Part shown: in pieces, positions 1-12,735 of the stretch
Position numbering within the stretch: the first letter of the stretch is position 1
Layout: each line of letters begins with the position of its first letter
Assembly: GCA_014773175.1 (NCBI GenBank)
Contig: VXCM01001493.1
Location: 1 to 64,000 of the forward strand
Reading direction: 5' to 3'
Source: Lucifuga dentata
Lineage: Eukaryota; Chordata; Actinopteri; Ophidiiformes; Bythitidae
DNA: 64,000 nt
Notes under the pieces: generated by a model
What the model was told of the DNA's origin: nothing
Seen by the model: only the letters and a program-made list of their open reading frames with translations
The model's database searches: none
Translations under genes and position numbers: made by a program

Positions 1-64
1 GAGGCAGATGATTCGCTGTGGTGACCCCTGAAGGGAAAGCCGAAAGGAAAAGAAGAAGAAGAAC
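1..64. repeat. Fragment of a common fish interspersed repeat
   Basis: The segment TCGCTGTGGTGACCCCTGAA followed by a GCCGAAAGG...AAGAAG tail matches, from memory, the end of a repeat very common in teleost genomes. The window edge cuts it. The class is not assigned. Confidence 0.55.
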
Positions 65-855
65 AGATGAACTTCCCAACATCCAGGTTCCTGAGAAAGA
101 CTGCAATGAAACAAAATCATTCCTCTCTTGCAGGTTGGGATGACATCATTTCATTGAGCCATGAGATGATGTCATTGTGGAGGAAGTATGTTAAAAGTTT
201 TACAAGGCAGCGGCTCTGGAAAACAGATATAGGAGCAAAACAAACTCTAAGAAAACAAGGTAAAAATTCTCGTGTTCTGGGTCAAGTGATTTTCATTTAT
301 AAATAGCACGGTGCTTTTTAATGAGCTGCAGGTGATTTCAGGAAGTAATAAGACGGGAACAGAATACATTATAAAAACGCATCCCCTGGGTGAAAAATAG
401 AGGAATCCACATTTCATCTGCATACCACCTCTGCAGGTCTTGAAACCTGGGGAACGAGCGGCTCGTCTCCTCTCCTCTCTGACCGCCCACTGAGATTTTA
501 CTGTCCTGTGTTTCTTGTTCCTAAGGGACTAGTTTCCAAGGCCAGGCATGTTAGCGAGAGCATCAGTGTTTCCATAAGCCCTATCTCACCATGACCTCAG
601 CTGCTCACTGTGCTCTTTGGCTAACAGAAAGCCTCTGCTTCTCCTCAATAGTTGGAGGGACAAACCATGAAGTCATACAGGTAGACTGCCATACACTTAC
701 CAGACAACACAGCAGAGGCCCGCATACACACACGTGTGCATACGTACTGTTTTCATAGAGATGCAGGTGCCAACACAAGCACACATACATATATACACGG
801 TAATTAAAAGTCTGACAGGCTGGTCAACTTTTATTTTTTATATTCGTTACTATCC
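65..855. other. No gene seen
   Basis: Only short chance reading frames occur here and no recognisable protein. The end of the stretch is rich in CA/TA dinucleotides (about 720-800). Confidence 0.6.
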
Positions 856-965
856 ATCAGTCCATTTTCCACTGCTCATCCAGATCCGGGCTGTGGGAGC
901 AGCTAAATGATGTAGCCAAGATGTTCCTCTCCTTGGCTACATCCTCCAGCTCTTCCTAGGAGCTC
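856..965. repeat. Fish interspersed repeat fragment
   Basis: The CCATTTTCCACTGCTCATCC, CTACATCCTCCAGCTCTTCC and AAGACATTCCCAGGACAG segments resemble, from memory, a LINE-associated repeat common in fish. It is a degraded fragment with no coding potential. Confidence 0.5.
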
Positions 966-1002
966 CCAAGACATTCCCAGGACAGAAGGGATACATAACA
1001 GA

Positions 1003-1560
1003 ATAGAATAATCTATATTGTCATTATACCCAGATACAATGAAATTTCACATGGCATCTCATAAAATTTACACATTTAGAGAGTAAATACATATAAATAA
1101 ATCAAATGGGTAAATTCTGAATTGCACAAGTCCCTGAGGGTGGAGGTGGATGTGTTGGTGTATGCAGGGTATGCATGCGTCACACCTGAGATGTGTGTTT
1201 GTGTGTATGCATATGCATGCATGTATGTGCCACAATCCTTGTAATCAACGTTATGTTATGGTTGGGCCGGGAGGAGTGTGATGGAGGCCACAGCTCTAGG
1301 AAAGAAGCAGTCTGTTAGCGCGGGCTTTTATTGACCTGAACCGTTTGCCATCCGGCAAACGGTTCAGGTCAATAAAAGCGGTTCGAACAGGGAGTGGCTG
1401 GGGTGTGTGATGTCTTTAATGATGCTGCTAGCCTTTTTCCTCAGTCGGCTAGCATAAATGGTGTCCGTCCCTTCAGCATATTCTGGGTTTGGGTCTGATG
1501 TATCCTGATCAGGCTGAACCAGTTGGCTCCTTTCAATGCAAAGAAGCAGCAGTTCCATTA
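1003..1560. repeat. Degraded interspersed repeat containing a perfect hairpin
   Basis: It starts with a TATATTGTCATTATACCCAG-type head and continues with AGTCCCTGAGGGTGGAGG, AAAGAAGCAGTCTGTTAG and GAGTGGCTGGGGTG blocks. These resemble a repeat frequently seen in teleosts. A related head recurs at 28365-28470. A 26-bp perfect inverted repeat sits inside it at 1324-1379. No intact reading frame is visible. Confidence 0.55.
1324..1379. repeat. Perfect 26-bp inverted repeat with a 4-nt loop
   Basis: The left arm is 1324-1349, the spacer ATCC is 1350-1353 and the right arm is 1354-1379, with every base paired. The arms carry GACCTGAACCGTTTGCC and its complement. Confidence 0.95.
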
Positions 1561-4194
1561 CAAGTTTCTTCCTGAAATATGAATCCCTCGCCCTCATTGT
1601 CTGCTGGTTACTATTTATTACTTTTATGACTGTTTGTTTTGGTAACTGTTATTTTTTTTTGTCCTTTTAAACCAATGGCTAAAAACTATTATAGCACCTG
1701 TCAAAACTATTCACTTTGTCAGCTGCAGTCATCCAGAGGTAAAGCACTGGAATCTCTCACATCCTTCCATTTCTTCATCTCTGCAGGGTTTCTCATCTTT
1801 TTTTTTTTTTTTTTTTTTTGCTTCAAGAACACAGTGTCCTTCCAAGCAACTGAATTCACATTTCATCCGTGCTTTTTTTCAAAGTTGTAATAGTAACAGT
1901 ACACACCACAATAAGCATTGAATACACTTAATCTCTCTCATTTTTGGTCATTTGCAAAGAGATCCATAACCCAAACACTCTGGTTTTCATTTAGTTATGC
2001 ATTTCACTATCTAGAAGTTCGAATCTGATTCCAAGGAAGTAAACAATCAAAGATGTTACATCTTGTCATTTTGTTCAGTTGTGTGTTGTGTTCTCATTGC
2101 TTTGGTGTCTGGTTTAAAAGACCTTAGCTGATCTTGGCAGAGTAAATCTTCACCACAGGCCGCAATTCTGCATAGTTAATGAGAAAATGTCATTGATTCA
2201 ATTCAAACACTTGGTGCATTAACTATCTGTCTTCATGTCTGTGTTTATCAGTAAGGCCACTAATGCACAACAAAGCCAAAGAGCAGTCACTGCAGGCATA
2301 ATGGCAGAAAAAAAGGCAAAAAAAAAAAAAAAAAAAAAAAAAGACTTCATAGTTTATCTTCTGTCCTGTGCTGTCCTCATTTTGTTGATTTTAAATATGA
2401 ACACAATCCTTTTGCTTTGAATGCGAAACCCTATTCCTACAAAAATCCATGATTTTGTCTGTTTGGCCATTCTTGTGTTTACAGAGGTATTGAAGTAATT
2501 CAAAATGCACAACATTTGTAACTGGATGCAAATCTACCACTGGACCACTTGAACTGGCACCAAGGTTCAAAGTTCAAGGTTCAATTTTATTCATTATTAC
2601 ATTTCTCGCGTCTCCTCGCCACTTGGAAAAAAGCTGTAACAGTAAATAATTAAACTAAAACCAATAATTCACTTCTCCATCATTATCAGCCACTGCTTAT
2701 TCCTTTCTACAGATGTCCGTGTCACACTGGAGCCTCAACTATCACGTCTGTCATTTTCCCAGGAATCTCTTGGAGTGCACTGAACAGCTCTTTAGCTCAG
2801 CTCTCAGGCATTTCCTCTGACATCACTGGAGGTGATGTGACCCCAAACGGCATTGGGGGCCCCCCATGTGAGAAGATATCTGATCTGCCTGCTCTGTGAA
2901 TGGGTGGCACAGCCCATCGTCATTTTGGCTTTCTTTCCTCAAAACTCTGAAAACCGCTGCAGTTCATGTGTTTTAGTCTACAACTGTTACAATGAAAATG
3001 CTGTGATATGACACTGAAAAATGTCATGTATTAGTAAGCACCACATCACCAGGAAACTGTGTAAATTGATCAATTTCTGGGTGAAATTATAGCAATATTA
3101 AGGGAAATAGCTGCTTTATTAAGTGATCAGAGAATAACAGGAAACCTTCTGCCTGTCCATTGCAATTCCAAGTGTGTAGCCCAGATTTATCGGGAGTCCT
3201 CCCACTCATAAAACTCACTGTAATCATGTAATGGTCTTGCGTACAAGTTCTGAATGGCTTGATAAGTATTGGCCACACACACATTCACAAGGCTTTCCCT
3301 AATATATGACTTACTGGAATTATTCCTGGGACTATATCATTTGATCTGTCCCCTGCCAGTTTTCTAATGTCTTGCACCTGGATTTAAATTTTGGTTAGGT
3401 CTGTTTGGTTCCAAAAGTAACCTGTTAAAATATACCTGTCACTTTGATTCAACAAGATTATTAAGGTTAACAGGCCAAACAGACATGCTTTGAATATGTT
3501 GGTCCACCCATTCCCAGTGACACATTATGATGCATTTAAAAACTGCAATGACCATGAAGAAGTGCACCTGTTCATAATGCCACAAAAGCCTGACGTGATC
3601 CAAGAAAAGCTTCCTGACACCATTATGACACCACCTGCCTGTGTTCATGTTATTTATGGTAAATTTGGATGCTGCGCTCAGTCTTTTGTAGCAGAATACA
3701 TGACTCGTGGGACCAGATCACCACATATTCTTGTGCATAAAGTATCTGGCCACAGTGTAACACTGCTTGGTTTCTGCTTGTAGCACATCAATTTCAAGGT
3801 TCTTCTTCATCAATCACAAAAACATTAAATTAATGCTACTCATTTGCTTTATTTATGAGGTTTCAGGTTGAGGCATTGCAGTAAGTGCTGTAATCATGAA
3901 TGACAGTTGCTATCAACTGCAGACAGGGAAAACAATTAGCATGCCACTGCAAATCCCAAACAGCTCCCCATAGGCATGCTGCTAATTGGAACAGATGAAG
4001 CTTGAAGTGAGCAGCTTCCTCCTGTGGTTCATGGTGCATTCTAATACAACAAATCTTTCCATTGGGCATAGTCAACAATTTAGGTGTTTTAACCATGAAA
4101 TTGAAAATATCATCTTTCAGTGCTTAGCTTGCTAGTATGTAGAAGTCAAATGACTTGTTATCTTGGTATTATCTCAGCTGACGTATGGGCCATC
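1561..4194. other. No gene seen; low-complexity tracts
   Basis: The stretch holds a T-run near 1799-1819 and an A-run near 2319-2342. Around 2565-2600 are short AAGGTTCAAAGTTCAAGGTT repeats. A 97-codon open frame at 3490-3783 overlaps an opposing 69-codon frame; neither matches a family I know. Confidence 0.55.
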
Positions 4195-4774
4195 TTAAAG
4201 GACCATACCGGCCATTTTGCATGTTTGAGTCTAATATTAATTTTCATACATGTTATGTTACTGATAATGATTTCCCAAAGGATAAAACCGTATATTGGCT
4301 GATATTTTGCAAAATCTCTTAATCTTTCAAAATCAAATATTCAAGCAATACTATCACCTTAAAAATCGATGTTTTGCCTGCCAATAGTCAGCCTTATGAA
4401 ATCATGGCCATTTAAATTTTTCAATAAACGCAGGTTTTCTTTTGGGACTATATTCCCCGGTGGAGACATACATTCACTTCACTTTTTATTGTGCTTAAAT
4501 GCTAAAATTACCTAACTTCTAAAAAAAACCCTGAACACACATCTTGTTTGCAATGATGGATTACCTATCCCAAGAATGTTTCAAGTATCAACAAGTTGGT
4601 TTTAACAATGTACCAGAATGAACTGAAACCAATGGCGGTCTGGAAGGTAGGAAAAATAAATCTAATTCACCGCTCCAGTAGTATCCTTTGGGAAATGATT
4701 GTCAGTAATGTTACCTGTATGAAAATTGAATATATTAGGCTCAAACATGCAAAATGGCTGGTATGGTCCTTTAA
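4195..4774. repeat. TTAA-flanked inverted-repeat element, copy 1 (580 bp)
   Basis: The left end TTAAAGGACCATACCGGCCA and its continuation ATTTTGCATGTTTGAG are mirrored on the right by CTCAAACATGCAAAAT...GGTATGGTCCTTTAA. Both ends carry TTAA, and no direct duplication is seen outside TTAA, so TTAA is probably the target duplication. The interior has no transposase-like frame, so it is a nonautonomous (MITE-like) element. piggyBac and Kolobok transposons both use TTAA; the superfamily is not settled. Confidence 0.85.
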
Positions 4775-5548
4775 GATACTCTTCTGTAATAAAACTCAGT
4801 TATCATCAACAATCAGATAGCAGCCATTAACAATCAAGCTCCACAGGATCACCAAATTTAAGGCTCCTGCACTCACTAAGTTTGTCTCTCTTTCTCTTCC
4901 ACTCCTCTACACTCCTTCCATTATTCTTTGTTTCTCACATTCCCTCTGTTCTCTCCAGACCCTAGTGGCAAGGTCAAGAATGCTCCTACAGTGGCTTCCC
5001 ATGCAGCCTAGCCTATTATCTCTTACTGTGTGGGACATCCGATACCCCATCCTGTCTGGGTGCCAGCTCACTTTGCCAGCACCTCTTTCTCCTTTCCCCT
5101 CTCCCTCCAGTCCTCCTTTCCCTATGCTGCTCTCCTCTCTCCTTCTTTACCCCTGAGTGCTTTGGCCAGGCGACATGCTGTTAGCCAGCACCCTGCTTTG
5201 AATGAAAAAGGCCTTTTAAAATTCATTAGGGGCTCTAGGCTCTGAGGGCCAGTCAGCCTGCCTGCCTGCCACATTCCTGCCGTTCCAGCACAAGACAGGG
5301 GAGACAGAACAGAGAGAACAGCCTTTTATTTTGGGCTTTTTATGGACCCCTTCTCCCATCTCTCACCCCTGGTACCCGTGGATATCGCATTCTGCTAAAA
5401 AGGACCATCAGTCTGATAAAGCACGGTGCTTTTGGAAAGGGAATAGCATACACAACAATAGCATTCCTGAGGGTCATCCTAGCCTCCCTGCACCAGGCAA
5501 CAGTGTCCCACGCTCTGGTATAATGGGTATAGAGCATTCATCTGAGCT

Positions 5549-5582
<34 letters not shown>

Positions 5583-5613
5583 GGAAGTTAACCTTTTTAA
5601 ATTACACATAGGN

Positions 5614-5649
<36 letters not shown>

Positions 5650-5679
5650 GGAAGTTAACCTTTTTAAATTACACATAGG
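5549..5679. other. Single-N junction at 5613 with duplicated flanks
   Basis: The 64 bp at 5549-5612 recur as 66 bp at 5614-5679, differing by one CA unit, with a single N between. This pattern fits two contig ends that overlap but were not merged. Confidence 0.85.
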
Positions 5680-7106
5680 TATAGTTTATGAGACAGCTTC
5701 TGAAGTAGGTGAGTTCAGTGGAAACAAAATTCATGATATATGATGGCCCCATTCTGCCAGAGAGGTTGGCTGGTATGAGTGGCCCTAAGCTGAATTTTAT
5801 GATGACATCATAAACTGCTAGTTTTCAGGGGTCTTGCTTTGCGAGAGACTGTAAAGTAATAAGAACAAAATAAGTGATTTCTTAAACTAATAAATGATTT
5901 TGTGCTGTCTTAATGGGACATCTATGTTCTTATTTTAATTTAGGATCTATTATGAAACCATCATCACATTTTAATGTCTAAAAAAATGCACTGATGCATT
6001 TCTACTCTATCTGGCTGCAACACTCCCTCAAAGCATGCTGTGTTATGATTGGCCAGTTGAATTGGACCTATCGGTCAATAGTCTCGCACTTTGTGAGTGT
6101 GTGAAACCAGGTGTGTAGGTGGTTAAATTCAAACATGTTATGCAGTAACATAAAGAACTAACCAAAAATGAAGCATTCAAGACAGGTCAGGAAAAATAGA
6201 TTTGGCTTACGTGATTTCTTTTGGCATGAACTTTTTTTTTTTCAAATTTGAAAGTGTTTAGAACAACAACAACAACATTTACTTTTATAGCACTTATCAC
6301 AAACACAACTTACACATATAGTACTCCTACTATATTATACGATAAAAATTATGGAAAAGGCTTCCTTCAGAGCCATAAAGACTTCAGAATTCAGTTGCAA
6401 AGTAAGTAGTAGCAATTTCATGAATCAAAAAGTTCTACAAATTTAAATGACTGGGAAAAATAATTACTTTACTGGCTTCATGGATGCGTAACAATTGGCA
6501 TCATAGCTGAAACTTTGGCTGGACATCCGGAACACAGATGATGACCATAACAGAGCAAAGGACTAATGTAGAGGAAAGTTCAAAGACCAGGGAATGCAGA
6601 ATGGGAATAATGACTGAATTTTGGGGCAATTGACCAAGAGGAATTTAAAATAAATGCTCAGACCCATTAGCTAGGCATAAACTCTGTGGATAAAGCTATC
6701 TGAACCTGTCAGGTATTAAATCTCTGACGTCATGGGGAAAGCGGAGAGACAAATTCCTTTGTTTGCTGAGGGTGTGCGAGATTAAATAGCTCAATAACAG
6801 ATTTCTCAAACGTTTGGCAGTGATTTCAATGAGTACGCTGTAAGAATGAGCATCTAAAGGCTTGGCTAAATGAGCTCTGATAGGGTTTGATAGGGTCCTG
6901 CATCAATTACATTCAAATCTATACATAGACACATGTACATACACACATAAATGCATGCACTATACAAATAGAAGATGCACACAAGAAAATACTGAGGAAA
7001 AATATGGATCTGACAACATTAAGTTATTTATGTCAAAATAACAGAAATAAGTACTTTGTTTTTCGGTCTTCCAATAAGACAGGTAAAAACACACAAAGTA
7101 CAAACC

Positions 7107-7125
7107 CACACACACACACACACAC
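7107..7125. repeat. (CA)n microsatellite
   Basis: Pure CA dinucleotides, about nine units. Confidence 0.9.
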
Positions 7126-8354
7126 TGCACAAATCATACAGGTGCATGCATATAGGGCAACAAAAAGGACCAGCCTAATTCTGTCAAGGTGCTCAAATCA
7201 TACATTCCAAAGGGGACATAACTTTTGAAGGTTAGTACTGTCACAGCCTGTAATGAAAGAATGAAATAACAACAACTCATTTAGTCACAGCCAAGAGAAA
7301 ACAAACCCTCCATTGCCCGTCCTTGCATTATCCAAACAAATCCTCACTGCATGTTGGAAAATACCTGTGGTTAACCAAGCCATGACATTCCCCCTCTCTC
7401 TTGCATTCCCCCCCATTAGCTTTAGGATTACATAAATGTTGAGAAGTAGGTCAATGTGAAGGCGTGTACAGTTAACAGTAGCAGACCTGGAGACCCTCGC
7501 ACACATCGACCACAGGGAACTGGCAGTCTGCCTCACTAAAAGAGCTGTTTCAGCCAAACCCACTGTACTGTAAGACTCCTTTCACATGGGGCTTCCAGGA
7601 TATCAGGGCTCCAAGGAGGAAAATGCCACACTATAGTCCTGTTTGGACACACTGACTGCAGTCTGAATAGTGTGAGAGAGCAGCCAGGCTGGGGATTAGA
7701 AAACAGTTGGTCTGGTGCAGACAACACACTGATCATTTGGAGCGAGAGTGAGGAAAAATGAGGTAGACAATGCAGGACATTATGCTTTTGATTGTTAAAT
7801 TTGGCATCTTTGCTTTTGTAAAAGAATCTGCAGTTCAGAGAGCTGAAAAGGCTACTGCACTGTTTCATGTAATTATATGTAAATCTATGGATGACTGGCT
7901 GTCTAAAGCCTCATTAATGAGATAAAGACTTCTCCATAATCAGTTTCCTATTATGAATGTTCATTATCTATTTCTTTTTTATTATTTTAAAATATACACC
8001 TAAAATTGAAAAAGGAAAATCCAATTACAGTGTCAGAATGCACTGTATACCCATCTGTATGCCACATGGATCATTATTACATTATTCTTATTATATATAC
8101 TGATGTTTAAAGGGACAAAGTTCTCAGTTTGGCTCCTGGTCTGAGAACACCAAAGATGCCAAAAACATAGTTTCCCATATTTGTGGGAAAGTTTATCCAA
8201 GCACTATTATAAAGCAATCAGCCCAATATCTACATTCATCAGACTGAAACCTCAAGGATGGGTCACAATTTCCAGAAGGATCTTAAGACTAATATGATCA
8301 TAAACCCTTTCTTACACATCTCTCTGAATTTCTGGTGTGTTTCCAAAAAGCATC

Positions 8355-8394
8355 TTAAAGGACCATTTTGCATGTTTGAGCCCAATAAATAGCA
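8355..8394. repeat. TTAA element, left-end fragment
   Basis: TTAAAGGACC and TTTTGCATGTTTGAGCCCAA match the left end of the family at 4195, with a short internal deletion. The sequence then passes directly into a different repeat at about 8391. Confidence 0.75.
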
Positions 8395-8705
8395 ACAGTG
8401 GTTTGCCTCACAGCAAGAAGCTTCTGAGTTCAAATCTGACTGGGGCCTTCCTGTGTGGACTGTGCATGTTCTCGCCATGGCTGCATGGGTTTTTCTGATT
8501 CTGGTTTCCTTCCGTAGTCCAAAGAATGAGGGTTACATAATTGGAAACTCTAAATTACCCATATATGAGTCTCTTTGTATTAGTCCAGTGATAGACTGGT
8601 GACCTTTTCAGGGTGCACCTTGCCTCCACCATCCACTGTCCAATGACTCCAGCCCCCTTTTGACCCTGCACAAGATAAATGGCTATGAGAATGGATGGAT
8701 CGATA
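8391..8705 (+). repeat. SINE-like fish repeat, copy 1
   Basis: The blocks GTGGTTTGCCTCACAGCAAG, AGTTCAAATCTGACT (similar to a tRNA B box), GATAGACTGGTGACC and a terminal ATGGATGGAT match, from memory, a very abundant teleost repeat. A second partial copy is at 45636-45806. It is about 310 bp and noncoding. Confidence 0.7.
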
Positions 8706-9477
8706 GATGCATGGAATTAAATTACATCCTCTAATATAACTTAACCTCTGAGATCAGTCATGATTAAGAAACACAGCCCTGCACATTTCTGAGCAAAAAA
8801 CAGTTAAACATCAAAGGAATAAAAGCTAAAGAGGGGAGAAATTAAGGAAACTGAATCAAGTGTTCTTAGCCAATCAAGATCTGGGAGGCACTAAGTTCTG
8901 ATCAACACATCTGATTTAGATGGCGTGGGTAGATCAGAGATGGAAAATATACCATGTTATGGGTCCCAAAGACCAGAATTGAGACTCTAGTATGTAGGGA
9001 GACACCCACGCTGAGCCCAAAATAAAACTGAATATGATTCTGATTGAGGATCCAGTGTGTCCTGCTGCCTACCGCTCACTGTGATGCTCCACAAATACAA
9101 GAGAGCTGTAGGCTAAGGACACTGAGAAAGAAAAGGATGAAGGCAGTTGATCCCTCTCTTCACCTCAAGTGGGAAGGAGTCTGGGTAAATGCATCCTCCA
9201 CTTGGCACTAGCAATGCAATATTTATTGGACTTGACCTCAACTGAACTGGACTGAACCTCTATATCCCAACAAGAGAGAAAAACCCATAAACATACCTAC
9301 CTCAGAGAAAATTACATTTCATTCCCATTGGCTAAGTTTGTCAGATAAGGAATATCATCTTATCAAAGATCGCTGTACTTCTTCAGCACTACACACAAAT
9401 GTTCTGTAGCTATACCCTTCGAAAACTTTTTATTTTCCAGGGATAGTTTACTGTGCATGCATACTGATACCAGTAAC

Positions 9478-9478
9478 N
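9478..9478. other. Assembly N without duplicated flanks
   Basis: A single N between CAGTAAC and GCCGCCCGC. No repeated flank is visible. Confidence 0.8.
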
Positions 9479-11474
9479 GCCGCCCGCTTCACTGGATAGC
9501 TTCTTCAGCAGAAATAATTTGGCTGGAGATGCAGGGTGGAGAGACTTCTGCAGTGGCTTTTTGGACATAACTAGTAAAGACAGCTTGCATGCCCTTTAAG
9601 CCAGCCTGCTCAGTCCCTCTGACAAGCAGCACTAATACAGTGCTTTTATGGCCAAAGTTCCTGCACTAAGGGATATGACATCAATTGGAAAAAAAAGTCA
9701 AATATTCCAGAGATTGAAGGCCTTGCGTGCTTGCTTGGTTAAAGGTCATTCCACTCTCCTCCAATATTTCAAGCAGGGCTGTAAAGTTCCTTGGCTCTTC
9801 TATGATAAACTGAGATTTACACTTTAGCCATCCACCTGATGTCATTTCACACTAATAGCCAAAATAAAGTCATATTTCACCATTAGTGGAAACAAGGGAC
9901 AGCTAGAGCTACCCATGTTTAAAGCAGCGGACAGAGGAAAGAAGTTGCTTTATTTTTCTTCCTTTTTTTCCAAGGGAAAATCAAGTGAGAAACCCTACTC
10001 CCATTCACCTTTGGCCTACCTGGGCTGACAGACAGAGGACCACCCACGTCTCCAGTAAATAGTGATGAGGCTGAGAATACTGAGCTCTAGGTGAGCAAAT
10101 TGTGTGTCAATCACTCCATGTGCACAGTCAGTACTTTTACATGCATGTTAAAACTTTTCTTGTACTTGGATTAAAATAATAGGTCGATATTTCTAAATGT
10201 CATGTAAACACCATAATTAGACTGAAATTAGCACAATTGCAATTGATTTATTCAGGCAGGTAAACATTATAATCACAGAAAGCTGCCTCCACATGCATTT
10301 CTTCACCGGTCAGACCTCTGCATACTCTGATTAGGCAACACGTCAGCGAACCACAGAATCCTATTAATTCTGTCCATGTGTACTTCCTTTAATCAGAGTA
10401 TAGACAAAAAAAAATAAAAAATCAGTGCATGTAAACGTGCTGAAAGTTAAGTATTAAGTCTAAGTCCTTTGGCTGTGAAAAGGATGTGTGTGCATCATAC
10501 CAACGCAAAATAAGAGTAGACAAAAGCAAAGCTGTTTGGATATCAAATAACTGCAATGATGCAGCTGTACTTCATAAGTGCATGCAGACAGCAATATCAC
10601 AGGAAAAGGCTCTCTCTCCTTCAAAATCATTTAATCTCAGCTCATGCCTATTCATAAACTATTCATGGAGAACGAGTGGGGTGATTGCAACTTCTCAGCC
10701 GAGCATTCAGACTGTTTGGACAGAATGATTTGTTTGAATCATAATCACATAATTTTGAGGTGCGGCCCACAATTAAGAGTTATAAAACCAGGCTACTAAC
10801 CTCTAAATGTGAGTATATTGAAAGCCATTCAGAGAGAGTATGATGAAACAGGTGAAATTGATGGAAATAAGAGAGGAACTTGAAGTAAGAGGGTAATATG
10901 CTTCAGTATACATCTGCCATGGAGGTGTGACAATGTTATGGAAGTACATATAGTACAGATGTGAGGACTAAGAGGACTGGAAGTCCAGTGGAACGTGGGA
11001 TGCCTGACAACTGTCACTAGAAGTATCTATTTGCATAACCTGTCAGGCTTTCCGAGCATTGTGGTTAACCAATACTTATTATCCTTACAGAATCAAAACT
11101 TGGCACCCATCTCAAGTGTACAATGGTGATTCAATTGAGCTGATTTGAATAGGAATCCCCATTGTGTTTATTTTAATGCTGTGGGTTGAGGCCTCTGGAA
11201 AGCCAAAGAAAAATACCCAGAGTTCCCACATGTTTAAGCTGTTTCAACACATCTATTTGTGAGGCCTGAGGTGTGCCATAGAACAGAATGTCCAAGCAAA
11301 AACACTCTGCATGGCTTGCTGAATTTATGTGTCCCAGAGCCTGGAGTAAAAATGGTCCTCCCAGGGGTGGAGAAAGGGAGAAAAGGCCCAGAAAGAAGGT
11401 GGGAGTTTGATCAACAGACAGGGGTGAGTCAGTTTAAGATGAGGCAAAGAGTTTTTGTCCAAGGCTTCCCCCCC

Positions 11475-11475
11475 N
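11475..11475. other. Assembly N at a C-run/CT-repeat boundary
   Basis: The N falls between a C homopolymer and a TC-repeat, both difficult to assemble. Confidence 0.8.
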
Positions 11476-12711
11476 TCTCTCTCTCTCTCCTCCCACTCAG
11501 GGAGTCCTCTTACTCCATGGTGCCGACTTGCTCAAGGAAAGAGGAACCCCCGGCTTAGAGGTCAGGGAAGCCACAGAGCTGAGGAGGGAGGATATGGAGA
11601 GTCAGAGTTAAAGAATTTTGACCTCACTAGATATTGAGTCTGACTGGTGAGGACTGTCTTTGTTTACAACATTCTGAATATATGGGAATAAATATACAGT
11701 ATTTATGCCTTTGGCAGTGATTTCATGTTTGCATCTAACAGCACAGCATTTCACCACTTTTTATAACTTCACACACAATGTGCCTGGGTGGTAGAAAATG
11801 TGTTCAATCCTTTTCATATCTGCATTCTTTTCATCGTTGAGGTGTTCCAGTTGTTGATCTTCTTTACTCTGTCCAAAATACTAAAAAGATCCTGGAAACA
11901 CAGTACGTTCTGCAAAAAGAACACCATCATACCACAGAGTTACGCCCACGGTTTCCAAAGAATGCAATGGACATGTTCCCAAAGGGGAAAAAGTAAAGTT
12001 TGCCAGGCAAAGTACAGACTAAACTGCCCATTATGAGGGATTTCCCAAAACAGCCATGTGAAGCTGGATATATGGGAGGGGCTTGTATGGAAAAATGAGG
12101 AAAAGAGGTATGTGTTTTAATCTTTAAAGGAAAAACAATAAGACGGGCCAAAAGGTTTCCCATAAACGTTAATGAAGGGCTTTCCCAGAAAGATTTTGTT
12201 TTCCTTTCAGCATGAAACAACGGGTCAGGTGCTAATGTTAGCCAGCAGGGTTGGATCCAGAGATCTGCCTTTAAAGTACAACAATAAAAACCAAGTGGAA
12301 TTAACCACACTACAGGGATTTAGTAGTTAACAATGGATGATGATGTGTTACAAGAATTGAACAGGCTTTGTCACAAAGCTGAGAAAAGCCAAGCTAAGTG
12401 CTGCTTAACTTTAGAAATTACGTTTGTACTCCATACTCCATTTAAGTAATGAATATCAAACAAAAGACTTCCTCTTCACACCTTAATGGTGACTCTAAAA
12501 ACTTTGCAGCTTCCTCAGCAACTTTGGTCAGTTAGGAATCTGGTGACCAACTTTCACAACATTAAAATTATCAAAACATCCATAAAAACTTCTTTATAAA
12601 AAAATCACTGCTGTAGAACAATCCACTATCATCCACAAAATACGCCTCTTAACTTTTGGTTATTTGCTTAATATTTCTGACTGAGAAGAAATAATATTCA
12701 AATACACCATC

Positions 12712-12735
12712 TTTGTCATTTGTACAAATGACAAA
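12712..12735. repeat. Perfect 24-bp palindrome
   Basis: TTTGTCATTTGT and its exact reverse complement abut with no spacer. Confidence 0.95.

Larger units (their letters stand above)
4775..8354. other. No gene seen; CT-rich and CA-rich tracts
   Basis: A pyrimidine-rich stretch covers about 4860-5160, followed by CA microsatellites around the N at 5613 and a CA array at 7107-7125. A GAACAACAACAACAACATTT-type repeat head lies at about 6261-6310. Nothing coding was recognised. Confidence 0.55.

Noticed and set aside
3490..3783. 97-codon frame opposed by a 69-codon frame
   Set aside because: Neither resembles a known protein; lengths are compatible with chance.
8420..8435. B-box-like AGTTCAAATCTGACT suggesting a tRNA gene
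   Set aside because: No cloverleaf can be drawn; the motif belongs to the SINE-like repeat.
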